Positions 45,480 through 55,991 of a stretch of DNA of 64,000 bases are shown here, piece by piece. Every line of letters starts with the position of its first letter. Position 1 is the first letter of the stretch. Source of the stretch: Methylomicrobium sp. wino1 (GTDB lineage Bacteria; Pseudomonadota; Gammaproteobacteria; Methylococcales; Methylomonadaceae); the NCBI RefSeq assembly GCF_003932755.1, contig NZ_CP024202.1, positions 930,001 to 994,000 on the forward strand, given 5' to 3'. A program made the translations under genes and the position numbers. A model generated the notes under the pieces. The model saw only the letters and a program-made list of their open reading frames with translations, did no database searches and was not told where the DNA came from.

Positions 45480-48010
45480 GGTTCGATGCCTTCGGGAATC
45501 GATTCGTCGGCAGGTAAGGTTGCGAAGCCGTGAGAGGCGAACGACGGCAGCGCGATACGGTTGGATTTAACCGCCAGTTCCAGACTATTGGCTCCGGCAC
45601 CGAGCCGAGAAATTTGCCTGGCCGTCAAATTGACTCGCCAAATGCCGTTTTCGGATGGCTCAGCCTTACCTTTAAGCGAAAGTTTGCCATCGCCGTCAAA
45701 CAATAAAAACATGACTTCGTCAATGGCGTCTAGCGGATAGGGTTTTCCTTGAAATGTGACTTGCAATTCGAATGTCGCAGGCTGACCGGCTTTGACGAGG
45801 ATCGGACCGTCCATGACCAATTCGGGGATTTCCGGTTGAACGAAGCGCAGCCATTTGTCTGCGGAATCCGGAAAATCCTCGTAGCGGCGCAGTACGATGC
45901 TGCCTTCGAGAGGATGCACCGAATGTAGATAAAAAGGCCCATTACCGACCCAAAAATGACCGCGCTTGGCATACCAGTCGGTCAGTGCTTTGTAACGCGT
46001 TTCTACTTCGTCGGGACTCAAGTAGTGTTTTAGCAGCGAGGCAAAAGGAACAAATGCCCTGAGCTTGGCTGATTCGAGCAATTGTTGCAGAATCGGTAAG
46101 CTGGGGCCGGACACCAGGCTCAGCCAATCTAACTGCAAATGGTCGGCCTTGTGCGAGGAAAAAGCCAGACGTTCATTTTGTTCGGCCAGGATGCCCAGTG
46201 CCAAGGTATGCCAGGGCAAGACGATCGGACTCTTGTCGGCAACCGTGACTTCGGCGTCGGGATGGATTTGATCGCTGTAGATATCGATGATCAGAGGTTG
46301 TTTCGAGACGATACGCCATCCCCGGAAATGACGCTGAAAGGATTCGAAATTGGGCACATGAGCGATGTCGTACAACGGACTGTTCGGATTGGCCCGCTCG
46401 AAGCCGAGAATCCACGGCAGCAGCAAGTCGGCCAGGGATAACGTGGTTCCGTCGTGCCAGCGCCGTTGCCAATAATCGTCCTTGTAACGAATACGAATGC
46501 GGCCGCGCGCCTCAAGGCCCTCGGGGTGTTTTTCGGCAACCGTGATAAAGCGCAAGTCATGGCTATCCCAGTCTATCCAGGCATTGCCGGGAACGCTTAT
46601 GGTTTTGGCTCGGTGTATCGTCAGCCAATCGTGACTGATGATCAATGGCACGCCATATTGGACTTTGACGTCGGCGGACTGGATCTGCTGGGGCCAATAC
46701 AGACCGGTGAATGGGTCCGCCAGCAGCGGCGGATCTTGCAGGGCGCGGATGATTTTTTGGTCGAAGATCCAATTGCTGCCGGCGACCGGATTCCAAGGCT
46801 CCGTTAACAAGCCGGGCGAGCCGATGACCATGTTTCCGCCGACTTGATCGTCGAATCGTAAGGTATAGGGCCACAGCGCCGAGGCGGAAACACCGCCGGC
46901 TAGATCGACCGCCAATCTCACATTATGAGCCCGGGGCCAGGCATTGATTTGATCCACCAGCCATACCCTTACAGAATCTTCAAGGGCCAATTGCAGTGCC
47001 CGGCTCATTAAAGCCCGACGCTCCGGCCAAGTGCGGTAATCGCGGCGTTGCAAGCGGTCGGCAATCACATCGAATTCGGCCGAAGGGCGATAAGCTTGCC
47101 ATAAAGGGTCGGCCCGACCTTTGGACGTGTAATAGTAGCTGAAATTATCGGTTAGATCCCGCTCGATCCGGCTCGCAATCCAACCGCCTGTGTATAGATG
47201 CCAATGGCCGGCTTGGGGATCGCCGGCAAGCCAAATACGTGAAGCTTCGGCGGCGGTGCGATAGAGGTAGCTGATTTCGAAGCCGAGATTTTCGAGCAGC
47301 GCGCCGATATAGTCGCCGATATTTTTGCGCGCATCTTCGGTGCGGATCAGTAGACGCAAACGCACCGGCCGGTCTTGATACCACCAGCGACCTTGCTCGA
47401 ATCGAGCACCCAAGGACTGCATTTCCCTATCGATGATTTGTTTAGCGGCTTCGGGATCGTGTTGATAACGCAGCTCTAAAGCTCTGGCAACATCGGCCAA
47501 ATGCGCATAGTCCGGAAATGCGGTGCTCAGTGGGAGAAAACGTGGGACAGCCAAGCCGCCGTAGATTTCTTCGGCTATATAGCGGCGATTGATCAGTTGA
47601 TTGAGCGCTTCGCGTATCGCCGGAATATGGAAGGGGTTGAGTTCGCCATTGGAGAAATGGGGGCCCGCCGGATTTAGGGTCAGTTCCACCGAACTGCCGT
47701 AGGAAATATCGTAATCCGCACTTTTCGAGTCACGCAGGCGCTGAAAAACCGTGGTGCTGGTGATGCCTTGCGTGAAAATATGATGACTGCCGCTCTCGAT
47801 TAGGCTGACCACCTGTCCGATATCGCCCTGCTGGGTAAAGACGATCTGGTCGACCAAGGCGCCGCGGCGACCATCGTTTTGTCGTTCTTCGGAAGATTGC
47901 CGACCGGTTTCGACGAAGGCTGGTGCCGAGCCCTCGTTTTTCAAGTAAAAAATGAAAATAAGCGCCGTGAGAACCGATAGGGCAATCATGGCAAGAACGA
48001 GTTTGTTCAT
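45476..48010 (-). CDS. ABC transporter substrate-binding protein, family 5, extended
   Basis: A protein of 844 residues from ATG 48010 (MNKLVLAMIALSVLTALIFI); the GTG at 48019 is less likely. The hydrophobic start (5-25) is followed by charged residues without an Ala-x-Ala site or lipobox, so it may stay membrane-anchored. The SBP_bac_5 fold covers most of the protein (VVSLIESGSHHIFTQG; FSNGELNPFHIPAIREALNQ). It is about 250-300 residues longer than DppA/OppA. The last ~130 residues look like an Ig-like beta domain (ATFELQVTFQGKPYPLDAID). Substrate unknown; peptides or other organic solutes are possible. Confidence 0.85.
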   Translation of the reverse strand: MNKLVLAMIALSVLTALIFIFYLKNEGSAPAFVETGRQSSEERQNDGRRGALVDQIVFTQQGDIGQVVSLIESGSHHIFTQGITSTTVFQRLRDSKSADYDISYGSSVELTLNPAGPHFSNGELNPFHIPAIREALNQLINRRYIAEEIYGGLAVPRFLPLSTAFPDYAHLADVARALELRYQHDPEAAKQIIDREMQSLGARFEQGRWWYQDRPVRLRLLIRTEDARKNIGDYIGALLENLGFEISYLYRTAAEASRIWLAGDPQAGHWHLYTGGWIASRIERDLTDNFSYYYTSKGRADPLWQAYRPSAEFDVIADRLQRRDYRTWPERRALMSRALQLALEDSVRVWLVDQINAWPRAHNVRLAVDLAGGVSASALWPYTLRFDDQVGGNMVIGSPGLLTEPWNPVAGSNWIFDQKIIRALQDPPLLADPFTGLYWPQQIQSADVKVQYGVPLIISHDWLTIHRAKTISVPGNAWIDWDSHDLRFITVAEKHPEGLEARGRIRIRYKDDYWQRRWHDGTTLSLADLLLPWILGFERANPNSPLYDIAHVPNFESFQRHFRGWRIVSKQPLIIDIYSDQIHPDAEVTVADKSPIVLPWHTLALGILAEQNERLAFSSHKADHLQLDWLSLVSGPSLPILQQLLESAKLRAFVPFASLLKHYLSPDEVETRYKALTDWYAKRGHFWVGNGPFYLHSVHPLEGSIVLRRYEDFPDSADKWLRFVQPEIPELVMDGPILVKAGQPATFELQVTFQGKPYPLDAIDEVMFLLFDGDGKLSLKGKAEPSENGIWRVNLTARQISRLGAGANSLELAVKSNRIALPSFASHGFATLPADESIPEGIEP

Positions 48011-48137
48011 GTGCTGCACGCATCGGTAAAGTGGATGGAAAGTATTCGTTTGTCATGGAGATTGTGCATGTCGGCATGCTATGATTTAAAAAAAGCGGTG
48101 TCAAACAGCTAATCCAGCTTCAACAAATAAAGTAAAT

Positions 48138-49028
48138 CTAACGTAAGAAATCTTGCACTTCTTCCTGCGTCGGTAATCCGGGTCTGGCACCGGTCTTGGT
48201 ACAACATAGCGCACCGGCCGCGCTGGCGTAATTCAAAATATCCGGCCAGTCTTGGTCTGCGGCCAACGCGGCGGCGAAAGCACCGTGAAAAGCGTCGCCG
48301 GCGCCTGTGCTATCGATCGCGATCATAGGATATGCCGGCAGCTCGCCTTGTTCATTACCGCGTTGCCAAATCAAGCCGTTTTCGCCCAAGGTGATCACGA
48401 CAGCGGGTGCGATTTCCGCCAGCCGCCTCAATGCGGCGGGTATGTCTCCGGCGTATTGCAGCGCAAATTTTTCCGAAGCAACCAAGTAATCCGATAAGTC
48501 CAATAAGCCGATGCTGCCCTCGTGAACCGAGCCTGCGTCGAGTACGGTCGGAATTCCGTTGTATCTTGCATAGCGCGCCAGTTGTAAGGAAATATTCGGT
48601 TCGTGACCGTCGAACAGCATGACCTTGGTTTCTAGGTTCGAATAATCGACCGCATTAGCAGGCAAGGGCCGGGTTGTTCCTTTGTAATTGATCAGAGCAC
48701 GTTGTCCATTGGGTTTGACCAGAATTGCCGACAGTGGTGTCGGTGCCTTGCCTCTAAAAACAAAACGGGTATCGACGCCATCATCGAGCAATTCTTGCCA
48801 ATGTTTGTTACCGAATAAGTCATCGCCTAAATAACCGGCAAAAGCCGCATTGAAACCGAGCCGAGCAACCGTTATCGCGGCATTAGCGGCAGGCCCTCCA
48901 CCGCAGCCGGCAAAGCGTTCGGCAAACACTTTTTCATCGGCGCCGGGGTGAACAGGTACCGAAAGAATAAGGTCATAAGTGGCTTGTCCTACGCAAAGGA
49001 CATCAATATTCGTCGTAGGCTGATTCAT
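48138..49028 (-). CDS. PfkB-family carbohydrate kinase
   Basis: A 296-residue kinase from ATG 49028 (MNQPTTNIDVLCVGQATYDL); an alternative ATG is at 49046. Signature 1, FAGCGGGPAANAAITVARLG, is at about 41-60 and the catalytic motif DSTGAGDAFHGAFAAAL at about 244-260 with the base Asp. It phosphorylates a sugar or nucleoside using ATP. It lies 128 bp upstream of the ABC transporter operon on the same strand, so it may be cotranscribed and act on a transported substrate. Confidence 0.92.
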   Translation of the reverse strand: MNQPTTNIDVLCVGQATYDLILSVPVHPGADEKVFAERFAGCGGGPAANAAITVARLGFNAAFAGYLGDDLFGNKHWQELLDDGVDTRFVFRGKAPTPLSAILVKPNGQRALINYKGTTRPLPANAVDYSNLETKVMLFDGHEPNISLQLARYARYNGIPTVLDAGSVHEGSIGLLDLSDYLVASEKFALQYAGDIPAALRRLAEIAPAVVITLGENGLIWQRGNEQGELPAYPMIAIDSTGAGDAFHGAFAAALAADQDWPDILNYASAAGALCCTKTGARPGLPTQEEVQDFLR

Positions 49029-49046
49029 AAAGCGGAATAAATGCAA

Positions 49047-49567
49047 GTCGTTACTGAGACAAGTGTAATGCAGTTTATGTTAATTCGATTGAAAAATATC
49101 CGAATGAATGTATCCGTCGATGCTTGTATCACCCCTGGATCCCCCATACGTCAATACCGAACCTCCACAAAGCTTACTGTATCAAGAAGTTGTTTTGTGC
49201 ATATTCTTTAGCGGTTTTGGGTAGGGTTTTCAAGCATATGTGTCAACTTAGTGCCTAAACTATGGCGCGTTTGGGGTGTTATTCGTCATATCGGCATGGA
49301 TGTGAAGCTATGCATTGCCATTCCTGCCACTGGATTCCGCCAATCCCTGACGGAATGACGCGTTTTTTCCTCAAGTTGGCGCCTATAGGGTATTCAAGTT
49401 CATTGCAATAAAAGCGCTTTTTGGAATAGCCGGTTTATCCAAGTCAACAAATTTATTTAACAATGAAAACGTTTGTCTTGCCTTGATCGTTTTGCAAGTC
49501 CCAATAAAATCAGGTTTTATGCCATAATAGCGCGTTTGTTTTCATCATATTTTCGCCGGTTAAAGCC
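49047..49567. other. Intergenic region upstream of metG, with a dispersed repeat
   Basis: The 520 bases hold no supportable gene. 49298-49387 is the second copy of the dispersed repeat described at 37.5 kb. The metG promoter is expected near 49490-49530; a TTTTGCAA and CATAAT pair is visible but the spacing is too long to call. The rest shows nothing recognisable. Confidence 0.4.
49298..49387 (+). repeat. Dispersed repeat, copy 2
   Basis: Reads GGATGTGAAGCTATGCATTG, then CCATTCCTGCCACTGGATTC, and ends in CAAGTTGGCGCCTAT. It matches the minus strand of 37512-37585 at both ends, with extra bases in the middle. Confidence 0.6.
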
Positions 49568-51586
49568 ATGTCAGACAGAAAAATTCTTGTTACCAGTGCC
49601 CTACCTTATGCCAATGGTCCGATTCATTTAGGGCATATGGTTGAATATATTCAAACCGATATTTGGGTACGGTTTCAGAAACAACGGCATCAGCAATGCT
49701 ATTTCGTCTGTGCCGACGATACGCACGGCACGCCGATCATGCTACGGGCCGATAGTGAAGGCATTTCACCGGAACAATTGATTGCGCGTTCCGCCGAGGA
49801 ACATTTGTCCGACTTTACCGAGTTCGGTGTCGCATTCGACAATTTTCATAGTACGCACTCCGAAGAAAACAAGTCGCTCGCCGAGTTGATCTACAAGCGT
49901 CTGCGTGGCGGCGGGCATATCGCATCGCGCAGCATCACACAGGCTTTCGATCCGGTCAAAAATATGTTTTTGCCCGACCGCTTTATCAAGGGCGATTGCC
50001 CGAAATGCGGCGCTAAGGATCAATACGGCGATAGCTGTGAGGTGTGCGGCGCGACTTATTCGCCGACCGAATTGAAAAATGCCGTCTCGGTCGTTTCCGG
50101 CGAAAAACCGATTGAGAGGGAATCGCTTCATTATTTCTTCAAACTGCCGGATTTCGAGAATATGTTGCGAGACTGGATTAAGGAAGGCCATTTACAGTCG
50201 GAAGTCGGCAACAAAATGAATGAATGGCTTGAAAACGGCTTGCAAGAATGGGATATCTCGCGCGATGCACCTTATTTCGGTTTCGAAATACCGGATGCAC
50301 CGGGTAAATATTTCTATGTCTGGCTCGATGCGCCGATTGGCTACATGGCCAGCTTCAAGAATCTGTGCGATCGCGAGGAAGACTTGAATTTCGACGATTT
50401 CTGGGCCGAGGAAAGTGACGCCGAGCTCTACCATTTCATCGGCAAGGACATCATCTATTTCCATGCGTTGTTTTGGCCGGCGATGCTTAAAGGTTCAGGC
50501 TTTAGAACACCGAGTGCAATTTTCGCTCATGGTTTCTTGACCGTGAATGGCGAAAAGATGTCCAAATCGCGCGGCACTTTTATTAAAGCGCGTACTTATC
50601 TTGACCACCTGAACCCGGAATATCTGCGGTATTATTTTGCCGCGAAACTGGGCTCCGGCGTCGACGATATCGATTTAAACTTCGACGATTTTACCCAGCG
50701 CGTTAATTCCGACCTAGTTGGTAAGGTTGTCAATATCGCCAGCCGTTGCGCCGGTTTTATTCATAAACGTTTTGACGGTTTGCTCTCGAAACATTGCGTG
50801 GAGCCGGACCTATTCGATTATTTCATCGAGGCTAATGAAGGCATTGCACGGTGTTATGAAGCGCGCGAATTCGGCAAGGCAATGCGTGAAATCATGGCGC
50901 TCGCAGATCGCGCAAATCAGTATATCGACGAGAAAAAACCTTGGCTGATTGCGAAAGAGGAAGGCCGCGACGAGGAGCTGCATGAAGTTTGCTCGATGGG
51001 CATCAACTTGTTTAGATTATTGATCGTCTATTTAAAACCGGTTGTGCCGTCAATGGCGCATCAAGCCGAGATTTTTCTGAACTTGGAACCTGAGGCCTGG
51101 CCGGATAAAGCCGAGCCATTGCTTGATCATCAGATTGACGTGTTTCGGCCGTTGATGACTCGGGTCGATCCTGACAAGATCGCTGCGGTGGTTGAAGCCT
51201 CAAGGGAAAACTTGCAAAAAAACGAGGAGCCGAAACCGAAACGTTTCGACCCGATCGCCGAGGCGATTGAGTTCGAAGATTTTGCCAAACTGGATCTTCG
51301 CATCGCACGGATCGTCAAAGCCGAACATGTCGAAGGCGCGGACAAATTGTTGCAACTGACCGTCGATATCGGCGATGAAACACGCAATATCTTTGCCGGT
51401 ATTAAATCGGCCTACGCGCCGGAAGACTTGGTCAACAAATTGACGCTGGTCGTCGCTAACTTGAAGCCGAGGAAAATGCGTTTCGGCCTATCCGAAGGCA
51501 TGGTGCTTGCGGCCGGGCCCGGTAGTAAGGACATCTGGTTGCTGAGTCCGGATCAAGGAGCCCTGCCGGGCATGCGCGTTAAATAA
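49568..51586 (+). CDS. metG: Methionyl-tRNA synthetase
   Basis: A 672-residue class I synthetase charging tRNA-Met. The HIGH motif is IHLGHM (residues 18-23), the zinc knuckle is [18 protein letters not shown] (about 139-156), and KMSKS lies in [11 protein letters not shown]. The C-terminal ~110 residues form an EMAP/Trbp111-like tRNA-binding and dimerisation domain ([20 protein letters not shown]). Full length for the gammaproteobacterial type. Monocistronic. Confidence 0.98.
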   Translation: MSDRKILVTSALPYANGPIHLGHMVEYIQTDIWVRFQKQRHQQCYFVCADDTHGTPIMLRADSEGISPEQLIARSAEEHLSDFTEFGVAFDNFHSTHSEENKSLAELIYKRLRGGGHIASRSITQAFDPVKNMFLPDRFIKGDCPKCGAKDQYGDSCEVCGATYSPTELKNAVSVVSGEKPIERESLHYFFKLPDFENMLRDWIKEGHLQSEVGNKMNEWLENGLQEWDISRDAPYFGFEIPDAPGKYFYVWLDAPIGYMASFKNLCDREEDLNFDDFWAEESDAELYHFIGKDIIYFHALFWPAMLKGSGFRTPSAIFAHGFLTVNGEKMSKSRGTFIKARTYLDHLNPEYLRYYFAAKLGSGVDDIDLNFDDFTQRVNSDLVGKVVNIASRCAGFIHKRFDGLLSKHCVEPDLFDYFIEANEGIARCYEAREFGKAMREIMALADRANQYIDEKKPWLIAKEEGRDEELHEVCSMGINLFRLLIVYLKPVVPSMAHQAEIFLNLEPEAWPDKAEPLLDHQIDVFRPLMTRVDPDKIAAVVEASRENLQKNEEPKPKRFDPIAEAIEFEDFAKLDLRIARIVKAEHVEGADKLLQLTVDIGDETRNIFAGIKSAYAPEDLVNKLTLVVANLKPRKMRFGLSEGMVLAAGPGSKDIWLLSPDQGALPGMRVK

Positions 51587-51695
51587 GGCTGATGGGTAAA
51601 AATTCAAAGTGAGTCGTATAGGCTACGCTTCGCGTACCATTTTTCGGCTTGGGAGGCTTGCGAAATATCAAGCGGTTCGGTATGCCGAAACGTTT

Positions 51696-51722
51696 AGGAC
51701 GGGGTTGCATACCCCCGTCCTG
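51696..51722. repeat. Short palindrome shared with TIR element copy B
   Basis: AGGACGGGGTTGCATACCCC continues to CGTCCTG, forming a stem-loop. A near-identical palindrome lies at 8427-8453 inside the 308-bp element. It sits downstream of metG and could act as a terminator-like structure, but lacks a T-run. Confidence 0.55.
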
Positions 51723-51801
51723 TTTAGTGATCTATATAGGAATAATAAGGCATTGAAATGACATGTTATTCTTAGATGGTTTCTCGATCAAAAGGGAGTA
51801 A

Positions 51802-52722
51802 TTAACTACGGTGGGATGACAAGGCCTCGGTAAGCGCCGATTGTAAGTCGTTATATTCAAAACTGAAGCCAAGTTCATTGATGAGTCTTAATGGCATGAC
51901 GCGTTGGCTGCCGAGTACCAGTTCCGACATTTCACCGAGCATCAGTTTCAAAGCCCAAGCGGGAATCGGCAGTAAGGCCGGACGTTTCAGGCAATCGGCT
52001 AACGTTTCGGTGAACTCTCGATTGGTGACGGGGTTAGGTGCGGTAGCATTGTAGGGGCCGCGCATCGATTCGTCGTTTAGCATTGCGCAGGCGATATTGA
52101 TCCAATCTTGCCGGTGTATCCAAGACATCCATTGGGTGCCGGCGCCGATTCGGCCGCCCAGGCCAAGCTTGAACGGCAAGAGCATACGTTGTAGTAGCCC
52201 TCCTCCGTGACCTAACACTAAACCGGTTCGTATTAAACAAACTCTGATATCGAGTTGCTCGGCTTGAAGCGCACTGTTTTCCCAGGCCGAGCATAATCGA
52301 TGTGAAAAATCGTCTTTGGCGGGCGTCTCTTCATCGAGAACCGTGTCGCCTTGATTGCCGTAATAGCCAATCGCCGAACCGCTAATCAGGACTTCCGGTT
52401 TTACGGCCAATCGTTCGAACGTTTCAAACAAACGATCCGTCAATAAGACGCGGCTATCCCAGATAATACGTTTTTGTGCCTCGGTCCATCGTTTGTCGAA
52501 AATAGGCGCACCAGCCAGATTAATGACCGCGTCGAATCGTTGGTCCGGTGTGATGTCGTCGAGGTTGCCCAGGCCTTTTATGTCGGAGCCGCAAATTGAC
52601 GAAACGCGTTCGGGATTCCGGCTAAGTACGGTCAGCTGGTGGCCCTGGTTGCTTAATTGTCTGGTCAAAAGGGTGCCGATAAAACCGGTGCCACCTGTTA
52701 GTAATATACTTAGTGCGGTCAT
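51802..52722 (-). CDS. TIGR01777-family epimerase/NAD-dependent nucleotide-sugar-type protein (YfcH-like)
   Basis: A 306-residue protein with an N-terminal Rossmann motif TGGTGFIGTLLTRQL (residues 9-23) and an SDR-extended fold. AVINLAGAPIFDKRWTEAQK and ISGSAIGYYGNQGD are diagnostic of the TIGR01777/YfcH family. The DUF1731 C-terminal domain (about 255-300) is present (LPIPAWALKLMLGEMSELVL). The precise substrate is not known for the family. A MITE copy lies immediately upstream of its start. Confidence 0.92.
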   Translation of the reverse strand: MTALSILLTGGTGFIGTLLTRQLSNQGHQLTVLSRNPERVSSICGSDIKGLGNLDDITPDQRFDAVINLAGAPIFDKRWTEAQKRIIWDSRVLLTDRLFETFERLAVKPEVLISGSAIGYYGNQGDTVLDEETPAKDDFSHRLCSAWENSALQAEQLDIRVCLIRTGLVLGHGGGLLQRMLLPFKLGLGGRIGAGTQWMSWIHRQDWINIACAMLNDESMRGPYNATAPNPVTNREFTETLADCLKRPALLPIPAWALKLMLGEMSELVLGSQRVMPLRLINELGFSFEYNDLQSALTEALSSHRS

Positions 52723-52729
52723 ATTATAT

Positions 52730-52871
52730 TTGCGGTTTTAATGGCAAGGCTATTTTGTTCGGTAACAAGGCGCGAAAACAGGCGCATAGCAAGCTATGTA
52801 ACTGTTTTCGCAACGCAGCTATCGGACAAAAGAGCGCGTCAGAAAGCCGCAAATGTGGCTGTGCGAAGTAT
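52730..52871. mobile_element. Palindromic MITE, copy 2 (left-truncated)
   Basis: About 142 bp match the element in yidD: ATTTGCGGTTTTAATGGC, GCTATTTTGTTCGGTAAC, AAAACAGGCG, CTGTTTTCGC and CGGACAAAAGAGCGCGTCAG are shared, and it ends CGAAGTAT. The left terminal ~13 bases are missing. It lies directly in front of the TIGR01777 gene, where its promoter should be. Confidence 0.8.
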
Positions 52872-52927
52872 TTATTCATGACTCGGCTCCATAGTGAGAG
52901 TGGCAGCAATAGCCTTAGCCGGTTTGC

Positions 52928-53371
52928 TTATCGTGATTCTTCGGCATGTTGACCGTCGCGTTCCTGTTTTGCGGGTAGGAACGATAGTAATCCGTAAGCA
53001 ATATGTGAAAGACCGGCATAGAGAAAAAACAAACGATAAGTATGATCGATCGGAATTTGATTGACGCGACCATAAAATTCGAGAGCACCGCTCAACAAAA
53101 TCAAAAAAAGTCCGGCGGCCGTCAATTCTTTGTAGCATTGCTTCATCAAACAATAGGCTAACATCGATAATTCCGCTAGTACGATATAAATCATCATGAT
53201 TTTGATGTTGTTGCTCAAAGGGCCGTAAAGGTCGTTGTTGAGCTCGAAAAAAACCTGGTCATTGGTAAAGGATAGGGTTGCTGCCGCGACACTGACGGCC
53301 AGCGAGACATAATAATTAGCTTCCAACGCATATTTGAAGCTGGTCAAGCTTTTTGTTGCAAAACTATTCAT
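52928..53371 (-). CDS. Small four-helix membrane protein of unknown function
   Basis: A 147-residue protein starting MNSFATKSLTSFKYALEANY (ATG 53371). Four hydrophobic helices are visible: about 20-37, 57-76, 82-98 and 114-132. A short Lys/Glu-rich cytoplasmic tail follows. I do not recognise a family. It lies downstream of the ftsH terminator and is transcribed separately in the same direction. Confidence 0.7.
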   Translation of the reverse strand: MNSFATKSLTSFKYALEANYYVSLAVSVAAATLSFTNDQVFFELNNDLYGPLSNNIKIMMIYIVLAELSMLAYCLMKQCYKELTAAGLFLILLSGALEFYGRVNQIPIDHTYRLFFLYAGLSHIAYGLLSFLPAKQERDGQHAEESR

Positions 53372-53380
53372 GAAATTATC

Positions 53381-53424
53381 CTTAAAAAAAAGTCCTCCTG
53401 AAAGAACCAAAATGGGAGGACTTT
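53381..53424 (-). terminator. Rho-independent terminator after ftsH
   Basis: On the minus strand AAAGTCCTCCC pairs with GGAGGACTTT around a 15-base loop and is followed by a run of eight T. It lies 24 bases after the ftsH stop. Confidence 0.88.
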
Positions 53425-53447
53425 ATAGAGGAGGACATTGAGAGCGG

Positions 53448-55349
53448 CTAGGTTGCCAGGCCGCTTTGTTGACCTATGTTGTCGCCGCCCGTTGTATCCG
53501 GCGTCACTGTGACAGGGGGCTGTTCGTCCTTGTCATCATCTTCCGGTACCGGTGGGGCAATTTTTTTGCCATTCATCAAATCATCGATTTGAAACTTATC
53601 GATGGTTTCCCACTGCATTAATGCTTCCGCCATGTTATGGAGGATTTCCATGCGATCGGTGAGAATCTGTTTGGCGCGCTCATAGTTTTTGTCGACCAGT
53701 GAGCGAATTTCGTCGTCGATTAATCGCGCCATTTGTTCAGACATCGCTTTATTTTGCGGTCCGAAATAGCCTTGATTCTGATCAGGACCGTAATCCATCG
53801 GTCCGAGGCGATCGGAGAGTCCCCACTTAGTCACCATGTTGCGGGCCAATTGAGTGGCACGCTCGATGTCATTGGAAGCGCCGGTGGTCACTTTATTTTT
53901 GCCGTAAATGATTTCCTCGGCAACGCGTCCCCCGAATAAGCTGGCGATTTGGCTTTCCAGCTTATCCCGGCTTGCGCTGTAGGAATCCCGTTCAGGTAGA
54001 AACATCGTGATACCTAATGCACCACCACGGGGCATGATGCTGACTTTGTAGACCGGGTCGTGCTCCGGTACGATGCGTCCGACGATGGCATGACCGGCTT
54101 CATGATAGGCGGTCATCAACTTATCTTCTTCGCGCATCATCATGCTTCTTCTTTCGGCGCCCATGAGCATCTTGTCGCGGGCTTTATCGAGATCTTCCAT
54201 GTTCACTTCGCGTTTGTTTTTACGCGCCGCGAATAAAGCGGCTTCGTTGATCAGATTCGCGAGTTCCGCTCCGGAAAAACCGGGCGTGCCTCGGGCCAGG
54301 TCGTTGATGTTAACATCGGCGGCTTGCGGCACTTTTTTGATATGTACACCGAGAATCTGCTCGCGGCCTTTGATATCGGGTAAACTGACCGTGACTTGTC
54401 GGTCGAATCGGCCAGGTCTTAGCAAGGCTTTATCGAGAACATCGGCGCGGTTGGTCGCCGCGATGACGATGATGCCTTCGTTGCCGTTGAAGCCATCCAT
54501 TTCCACAAGTAATTGGTTCAGGGTTTGTTCGCGCTCGTCATTGCCGCCGCCCATGCCGTTGCCGCGATGACGGCCGACCGCATCTATTTCGTCGATGAAG
54601 ATGATGCATGGCGCGCGTTTCTTGGCTTGTTCGAACATGTCGCGAACGCGAGAGGCACCGACACCGACGAACATTTCAACGAAATCCGAACCGGATATCG
54701 AGAAGAACGGTACGCCCGCTTCGCCTGCAATGGCCCGAGCCAGCAGCGTTTTACCGGTTCCCGGAGGACCGACCATCAAGACGCCGCGCGGTATCTGGCC
54801 GCCGAGGAATTCGTATTTGGCGGGGTCTCTCAGAAAATCGACCATTTCGACAACGTCTTCCTTGGCTTCTTCGACGCCGGCAACATCGGTGAATTTGACC
54901 TTGATTTGGTTTTCCTCGAGCAATTTGGCCTTGCTTTTACCGAAATTCATCTGCCCGCCCATGCCGCCGCCTTGCTGCTTACGGAAGAAGTAAACCCAGA
55001 CTGCGATCAACAGTAACATCGGCGCCCACGAGATAAATATCTGCATCAACATCGATTGTTTCGGCGGCGATGCGACCTTGATTTTGACGCCGTACTCCAA
55101 CAATTCGTCGATCATTTTGGCATCGTTTGGGTTGTAGGTCATAAACCGTTCCCCGTTACGCCGGCGGCCGTTGACTTCCTCGCCATTGATCGTGACTTCG
55201 GCGACTACGCCGGCTCGTATGTCTTCGATGAAGTCGGAGTACGACAAAGCATAGTTACTATCGTTTTGCGGGCCCATTCGGCTAAATGCCGTGAATAGCG
55301 TAAGCCCCACCGCTATCCAGATGACGATTTTAAGTGCATTTGATTTCAT
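53448..55349 (-). CDS. ftsH: ATP-dependent zinc metalloprotease FtsH
   Basis: A 633-residue membrane-anchored AAA+ protease that degrades misfolded membrane proteins and regulators. TM1 is at about 6-24, a periplasmic domain is at 25-100 and TM2 at 103-123. Walker A is [10 protein letters not shown], Walker [12 protein letters not shown], and the zinc motif HEAGH is near residue 418. The Gln/Asp/Pro-rich C-terminal tail is variable. It directly follows a decayed hflC, with AGGAG 7 bases upstream of the ATG. Confidence 0.97.
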   Translation of the reverse strand: MKSNALKIVIWIAVGLTLFTAFSRMGPQNDSNYALSYSDFIEDIRAGVVAEVTINGEEVNGRRRNGERFMTYNPNDAKMIDELLEYGVKIKVASPPKQSMLMQIFISWAPMLLLIAVWVYFFRKQQGGGMGGQMNFGKSKAKLLEENQIKVKFTDVAGVEEAKEDVVEMVDFLRDPAKYEFLGGQIPRGVLMVGPPGTGKTLLARAIAGEAGVPFFSISGSDFVEMFVGVGASRVRDMFEQAKKRAPCIIFIDEIDAVGRHRGNGMGGGNDEREQTLNQLLVEMDGFNGNEGIIVIAATNRADVLDKALLRPGRFDRQVTVSLPDIKGREQILGVHIKKVPQAADVNINDLARGTPGFSGAELANLINEAALFAARKNKREVNMEDLDKARDKMLMGAERRSMMMREEDKLMTAYHEAGHAIVGRIVPEHDPVYKVSIMPRGGALGITMFLPERDSYSASRDKLESQIASLFGGRVAEEIIYGKNKVTTGASNDIERATQLARNMVTKWGLSDRLGPMDYGPDQNQGYFGPQNKAMSEQMARLIDDEIRSLVDKNYERAKQILTDRMEILHNMAEALMQWETIDKFQIDDLMNGKKIAPPVPEDDDKDEQPPVTVTPDTTGGDNIGQQSGLAT

Positions 55350-55945
55350 TTAAATTTTCTCCTCTTTAGAGATGTATGAGGATATCATTCTTCTTTCGAA
55401 AAATACCTGAAGAAATCCGATTTCGGTTCCAATAACAGAGTATCCTGGGTATTTTCGAACGACTTTTGATAGGCGTTCAAGCTTCGGTGTATGCATAAAA
55501 CTCTTCATTTTTGCCATGGCTGACCGCATAGATTTCGGCCGACTTGGCATCGCCACGTCCTCGTATTTGTTCGGCTTCTCGATAAACATTAGCCAAAATA
55601 ATTTCGCGTTCCTTATCGTCCAGCGTGCTAATTTGTTAAGCAAGTTCCGCGCCTTGTGAGCGGTATTCCCGAGCAAGCCTTTCGCGTTCGGCTTCCATTC
55701 TGCGAAATCCGAGCTACTGGCTTCGTCCGGTAGCTCGATGCGTATATCGACCAACTCGATGCCGTATTGTTCAGCGACCGGGCATAATTTTTCCATCAGA
55801 GCAGCTTGCGTAAATTGCTTCTATCCTAGGAAACCAACTCTTTAATCGTTCTTAAGCCGAATTCGCCGCGCATCGCAACTTTCATAATTTGATCGAGCCT
55901 AAAAAATTGGTTTGATAAGAATCGCGCTAACCCTTGTATTATTTA
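55350..55945 (-). pseudogene. hflC: hflC (FtsH-modulating SPFH protein), C-terminal relic
   Basis: Frames from 55945 down to 55350 spell a broken HflC. Recognisable pieces are RGEFGLRTIKELVS, EQYGIELVDIRIELPDE, then by frameshift RMEAERERLAREYRSQGAE, KEREIILANVYREAEQIRG, SAEIYAVSHGKNEEFYA and a tail SDFFRYFSKEE. Each join needs a one-base shift or crosses a stop codon, so no functional protein can be made. The N-terminal half and hflK are absent. HflKC normally caps and restrains FtsH. Confidence 0.85.
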
Positions 55946-55991
55946 TCACGCCTCTTAATTGTTCGGTGTAATGTCGATTTAATCGGTTGTT

